Shown here: positions 60,938-64,000 of the stretch, one piece after another
Position numbering within the stretch: the stretch's first letter is position 1
How the letters are laid out: each line of letters starts with the position of its first letter
Assembly (NCBI RefSeq): GCF_004217215.1
Contig: NZ_SHKP01000007.1
Span: 186,001 to 250,000, forward strand
Direction: 5' to 3'
Origin: Rivibacter subsaxonicus
GTDB lineage: Bacteria; Pseudomonadota; Gammaproteobacteria; Burkholderiales; Burkholderiaceae_C
Length of the DNA stretch: 64,000 bases
The notes under the pieces: model-generated
What the model was told of the DNA's origin: nothing
Databases searched by the model: none
The model's input: only the letters and a program-made list of their open reading frames with translations
Program-made: the position numbers and the translations under genes

Positions 60938-62371
60938 ATGCGCAACAGCCGATCGGACTTCCTGGCCCGCCGCGCCTTCCTGCGTCGCTCCGGCCAGCTC
61001 GCCATGGCCGGCGTGGCTGCACCGTTTGCGCTCAGCCTCGCCGCCATCGGCGAGGCGGCCGCCCAGACCGCCACGGACTACAAGGCGCTGGTCTGCGTGT
61101 TCCTCTACGGTGGCAACGACCATGGCAACACCGTCGTGCCCTACGACAACCTCAACTACGACAGGTACAGCGCCATCCGCGGCGGTGGCGCCGGTCGCAC
61201 CGCAGGTGGCATTGCGCTGGCCCAGGCCGATCTCTTTGCCACAGCGCTGACTCCGGCGGCCGACGCGCCGGCGCTGGCCAACGGCCTGAGCTACGCGCTG
61301 CATCCGTCGATGACGGCGATGAAGAGCTTGTTTGACTCCGGCAAGGCGGCCGTGCAGCTCAACGTGGGCCCGCTCGTCATCCCGATGACGAAGGACCAGT
61401 ACAACAACCGCAACCGGGTGTTGAATCCGCTGCCACCCAAGCTGTTCTCGCACAACGACCAGCAGTCGATCTGGCAGTCGTCCTCGCCCGAGGGCTCGAC
61501 CATCGGCTGGGGCGGAAACCTCGGCGACCTCGCGCTGGCGAGCAACACCGACGCGGTCTTCACCTGCATCTCGGTGACCGGCAACGCGGTGTTTCTGTCC
61601 GGCGACACGGCGCGGCCCTACAGCGTCAGCAGCAACGGGGCGGTGGCCGTCAAAGGCATCCAGGGCAACGTCTACGGTTCCCGAGCGGTCAAGGATGCGC
61701 TGGCCACGCTGATCCAGCAGACACGCAGCCAGACGCTCGAGAACGAGTATGCACGCGTCATGCAGCGTTCGATCGCGAGCGAGGCCAAGGTCGAGTCGGC
61801 ACTGGCCGGCACCACACTGGCCACCGCCTTCCCCGACACCGGTCTGGCCGACCAGTTCAAGATCGTGGCGCGGCTGATCGCGTCGCGCTCGGCGCTCGGC
61901 ACCAAGCGTCAGGTGTTCATGGTCTCGCTGGGTGGATTCGACCTGCACGACAACCTGATCGCCAACCATCCTCGCCTGCTCGCCCAGGTGAGCGATGCGA
62001 TGAGCGCGTTCTACAGCGCGACCACCGAGCTCGGCATTGCCAACAATGTGACTGCCTTCACCGCCTCGGACTTCGGCCGCACGCTCGCGTCCAATGGCGA
62101 CGGCACCGACCATGGCTGGGGCAACCACCACTTCGTTGTCGGTGGCGCGGTGCGCGGCCAGCGCTTCTACGGCACGGCCCCGGCGGTGGAGGTGGGCGGA
62201 GCGGGCGATGTTGGCCAGGGCCGCCTTCTGCCGACCACCTCGGTCGATCAGTTCGCGGCCACGCTGGCCACGTGGTTCGGCGTCTCGGCCAGCGAGATGC
62301 CGCTGGTGGTGCCCAACATCGACAGCTTTGGCGGCAGTGGCTACCCGGCGAACCTGGGCTTCCTCGGCTGA
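60938..62371 (+). CDS. DUF1501 family Tat-exported protein
   Basis: A 477-residue protein with a twin-arginine-type signal (ARRAFLRRSGQLAMAGVAAP, then an A-x-A cleavage near EAAAQT). VCVFLYGGNDHGNTVVPYD is the family start, followed by FMVSLGGFDLHDN, FTASDFGRTLASNGDGTDHG and WGNHHFVVGGAVRG. The D-H-G-W-G-x-H-H motif places DUF1501 near alkaline-phosphatase-like sulfatases. It is translated right after the DUF1800 gene and probably acts with it. Substrate unknown. Confidence 0.88.
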   Translation: MRNSRSDFLARRAFLRRSGQLAMAGVAAPFALSLAAIGEAAAQTATDYKALVCVFLYGGNDHGNTVVPYDNLNYDRYSAIRGGGAGRTAGGIALAQADLFATALTPAADAPALANGLSYALHPSMTAMKSLFDSGKAAVQLNVGPLVIPMTKDQYNNRNRVLNPLPPKLFSHNDQQSIWQSSSPEGSTIGWGGNLGDLALASNTDAVFTCISVTGNAVFLSGDTARPYSVSSNGAVAVKGIQGNVYGSRAVKDALATLIQQTRSQTLENEYARVMQRSIASEAKVESALAGTTLATAFPDTGLADQFKIVARLIASRSALGTKRQVFMVSLGGFDLHDNLIANHPRLLAQVSDAMSAFYSATTELGIANNVTAFTASDFGRTLASNGDGTDHGWGNHHFVVGGAVRGQRFYGTAPAVEVGGAGDVGQGRLLPTTSVDQFAATLATWFGVSASEMPLVVPNIDSFGGSGYPANLGFLG

Positions 62372-62391
62372 ATGCCGAAAGTGACGACCGT

Positions 62392-62505
62392 TCACGGCTT
62401 GTAGGCCGTGATCGCCTTCTGAAGGTCACGGTACTCCGCGCAGCCGCTGCCGCAGAGGTTCTTCAATCCGCCCAGAGGCTCGCGCGCCGGGCCGATGCTG
62501 TTCAA
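62392..62505 (-). pseudogene. Decayed copy of the 3' end of a TPR gene
   Basis: On the minus strand 37 codons read ARE-P-L-GG-LKNLCGSGCAEY, then RDLQKAITAYKP and a TGA. The TPR protein at 63668-64000 ends ARE-H-L-VA-LKSICGTGCEEY, then RDLEQAIAAYKP and a TGA. The match covers about 30 residues and nothing upstream, where the hydrolase gene's stop intervenes (the fragment could begin at a TTG overlapping that stop). It is best read as the remnant of a duplication in which the hydrolase-like gene replaced or separated the two copies. Confidence 0.75.
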
Positions 62506-63596
62506 CGAGCCTGCGCAAGATCGCGTGCGACGACCTCGATCGCCGCACGCAGCAATGCGGCCCGCGGCACATCGTCCTCGAACAGCGGCGCCAGCAGCGG
62601 CATGGCCTCCGACAGGCGCATCGCGATGCCCCAGTGATCGGCGTTGACGAAGCCGAGCAGCGCGCCGGGCACGGCCACCGCGTCGCCCAGCAGCAACTGG
62701 CTGTCGTTGAGCGGATCGATCTTCGCCAGCTTGGAGTACGACAGTTTCAGCGCCGGCGAGAGCTGATCCGAGTCAGGCAGGGCGGCGATCGAGTAGAGCG
62801 GGATGCCGACTTGCGCCCCATGCTCAGACCACCAGGCCTGGCGCACGTCGCGCCGCAGGTCCCGCAGTTCCTCGCCATCGCCGGCGGCGCAGCGGTCGAA
62901 GGGCAATCGCATCAGCGTGGCGCGATAGAGGGATTCGTTGTCTTCGGCCAGCGGCGAGCCCCCGAAGGCACCGGCGATGCCGACGATGGCAGCAACGCGC
63001 TTGCCCGCCTGCGGGTACCGCACCGCCATCTCGAGCGCATCGGGCAGTCCCTTGGAGTAGGCGAACATGATCAGCGGCCGCCCGTCGTCGGGCAGGGCGG
63101 CGATCTCGCTTGCCAGCAGCGCGGCGTTGGCCACGCTGCTGGTGCGACCGCCGACCGCCATGTCGACGACCTCGAAGCCTTGCTCGCGCAGTGCCGCGAT
63201 GGCATCGACGAAGGGTCGCGCGGCCGGCTTCAAGCACTCGGCCAGCAGCCCCGGCACGATGGCGATGCGAAAGCGGCTCGCGACCGGCACCGTGGCTGCC
63301 ACCGGCGGCGGCGCGGGCGCTTCGTCGGCCGCGGCTACCAGCACGTCGGCGCAGGGCCGATCCGCCTTGGCGTCGAGCCTCGAGCACAGCTCGACGCGGA
63401 ACTCGGCGCGCAGGTCGCGCAGCCCCGTGCGATCGCGCGCGGCCCGTGACAGCGATGGCCCGTGCTCGCTGTCTGCGGCGGGCGGCGTGGCGCAGCCGGC
63501 CAGGAACAGCGCGCCGATCGCGACGAGCCCGCGAAACGCGAGTGCCCGTGCCGACAGCCGGCGCAGGCTGCTGGTCGCGTGACGCTGCGCTTGCAT
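62502..63596 (-). CDS. Alpha/beta-hydrolase-like lipoprotein
   Basis: A 364-residue protein from the ATG at 63596 (an upstream GTG at 63614 is possible). The signal peptide ends in FLAGC (Cys about 35). The mature domain has strands and loops of an alpha/beta hydrolase: RIAIVPGLLAECL, then IMFAYSKGLPDALEMAVRYP with a Ser in A-Y-S-K-G (first Gly of GxSxG replaced by Ala), VAAIVGIAGAFGGSPLAEDN, and a late His in FVNADHWGIAMRL. It may act on lipids or esters in the periplasm. No close named family recognised. Confidence 0.65.
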   Translation of the reverse strand: MQAQRHATSSLRRLSARALAFRGLVAIGALFLAGCATPPAADSEHGPSLSRAARDRTGLRDLRAEFRVELCSRLDAKADRPCADVLVAAADEAPAPPPVAATVPVASRFRIAIVPGLLAECLKPAARPFVDAIAALREQGFEVVDMAVGGRTSSVANAALLASEIAALPDDGRPLIMFAYSKGLPDALEMAVRYPQAGKRVAAIVGIAGAFGGSPLAEDNESLYRATLMRLPFDRCAAGDGEELRDLRRDVRQAWWSEHGAQVGIPLYSIAALPDSDQLSPALKLSYSKLAKIDPLNDSQLLLGDAVAVPGALLGFVNADHWGIAMRLSEAMPLLAPLFEDDVPRAALLRAAIEVVARDLAQAR

Positions 63597-63667
63597 GGTG
63601 CGTCGAGGGTACACGGCGCGACGCCGGCCGCCAATCCGCGGCCGGCACCGGCGTGCGGGGGCGTCGC

Positions 63668-64000
63668 TCAGGGCTTGTACGCGGCGATCGCCTGCTCGAG
63701 GTCGCGGTATTCCTCGCAGCCGGTGCCGCAGATGCTCTTCAGCGCCACCAGGTGCTCGCGCGCCTTGTCGGGCTGCCTGGCCATCAGGTAGGCCTCGCCG
63801 ATGTATTCGTGCGCGCCCTTGTGCTTCGGGTCGAGCTTGAGCGCGGTGCCGTAGCTGCGAAACGCGGCGTCGAGGTTGCCGCTCTTGCGATAGCTGTAGC
63901 CGAGCCAGTTGTGGACGTTGGCGTTGGTCGGATCCTTCTGCTCGGCGGCCTTGAGCGTCGTGATCGCCTCGGCGTAGCGCTGCTGCTCGATCTGGCCGCG
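63668..64000 (-). CDS. TPR protein, C-terminal part (cut by window edge)
   Basis: The last 110 codons are present, read from 64000 to a TGA at 63668-63670. They contain two clear 34-residue TPR motifs: RYAEAITTLKAAEQKDPTNA then NVHNWLGYSYRKSGNLDAAF, followed by a second unit ending GEAYLMARQPDKAREHL. The closing ICGTGCEEYRDLEQAI carries a C-x4-C pair. The start, signal peptide and any further domain lie outside the window. The 3' end has a degraded homologue at 62392-62505. Confidence 0.8.
   Translation of the reverse strand, partial: RGQIEQQRYAEAITTLKAAEQKDPTNANVHNWLGYSYRKSGNLDAAFRSYGTALKLDPKHKGAHEYIGEAYLMARQPDKAREHLVALKSICGTGCEEYRDLEQAIAAYKP

Overview
The window is high-GC DNA (well over 65% G+C by eye) from a beta-proteobacterium, almost certainly order Burkholderiales and probably the Rubrivivax/Leptothrix/Methylibium side of it. 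The basis is gene content and order: mpl-yqiA-rnb-tonB-aroE-mtgA, lptM-lysA beside cyaY, ponA divergent from pilMNOPQ, pilQ followed by aroK-aroB-dgt, a Burkholderia-type porin near gltBD, and an mlaFEDACB operon. Gene density is very high, many genes overlap by 1-4 bases, and GTG or TTG starts are frequent. I saw no rRNA, tRNA, CRISPR array, prophage or intact insertion sequence.

Layout. 1-6150 (minus): envelope and shikimate operon (mpl, yqiA-like esterase, RNase II-type exonuclease, TonB-like protein, aroE, start of mtgA). 6285-9828: M3 oligopeptidase, HPF/RaiA-like protein, DUF4105-like membrane protein. 9997-18659 (minus) is the accessory block. It holds, in transcription order, a 1033-residue protein made of about nineteen 29-residue amphipathic repeats capped by an HExxH zincin domain, a C25/caspase-like peptidase, an acyl carrier protein, a catalytic ketosynthase, a half-length chain-length-factor-like ketosynthase, and an NTPase with eight exact 38-residue TPR units. 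18960-21154: small proteins of little-known function. 21186-23060 glmS, with a divergent Lrp/AsnC regulator.

23824-28696 is an oligopeptide/dipeptide ABC transporter (two permeases, two ATPases) with a tandem pair of paralogous small lipoproteins between permease and ATPase genes. 28689-33030: lysA, lptM (57 codons), cyaY, ponA. 33273-38457: type IV pilus assembly genes pilMNOPQ, then an Ig-like/EF-hand-loop lipoprotein and aroK-aroB-dgt. 43307-45217: porin with a clear terminator, and a RAYT-like protein that has lost its catalytic residues. 45364-51878: gltB-gltD, with the last 68 bp of gltD present three times in a 135-bp tandem repeat whose spacers form two stem-loops. 52002-55964: mlaFEDACB phospholipid-transport operon. 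56046-58643: tal-pgi. 59056-62371: a DUF1800/DUF1501 pair. 62392-64000: a serine-hydrolase-like lipoprotein flanked by a TPR gene (cut by the window end) and a decayed copy of that TPR gene's 3' end.

Most of the window is housekeeping: cell wall (mpl, mtgA, ponA, lysA, glmS), envelope maintenance (mla, lptM, porin), aromatic amino acids, nitrogen assimilation, sugar phosphates and pilus assembly. The strongest candidate for an undescribed system is the five-gene overlapping run at 12561-18659, possibly with the NTPase gene at 9997-12453. It pairs a minimal ketosynthase/ACP set with two different peptidase-like proteins and a very long amphipathic repeat protein.
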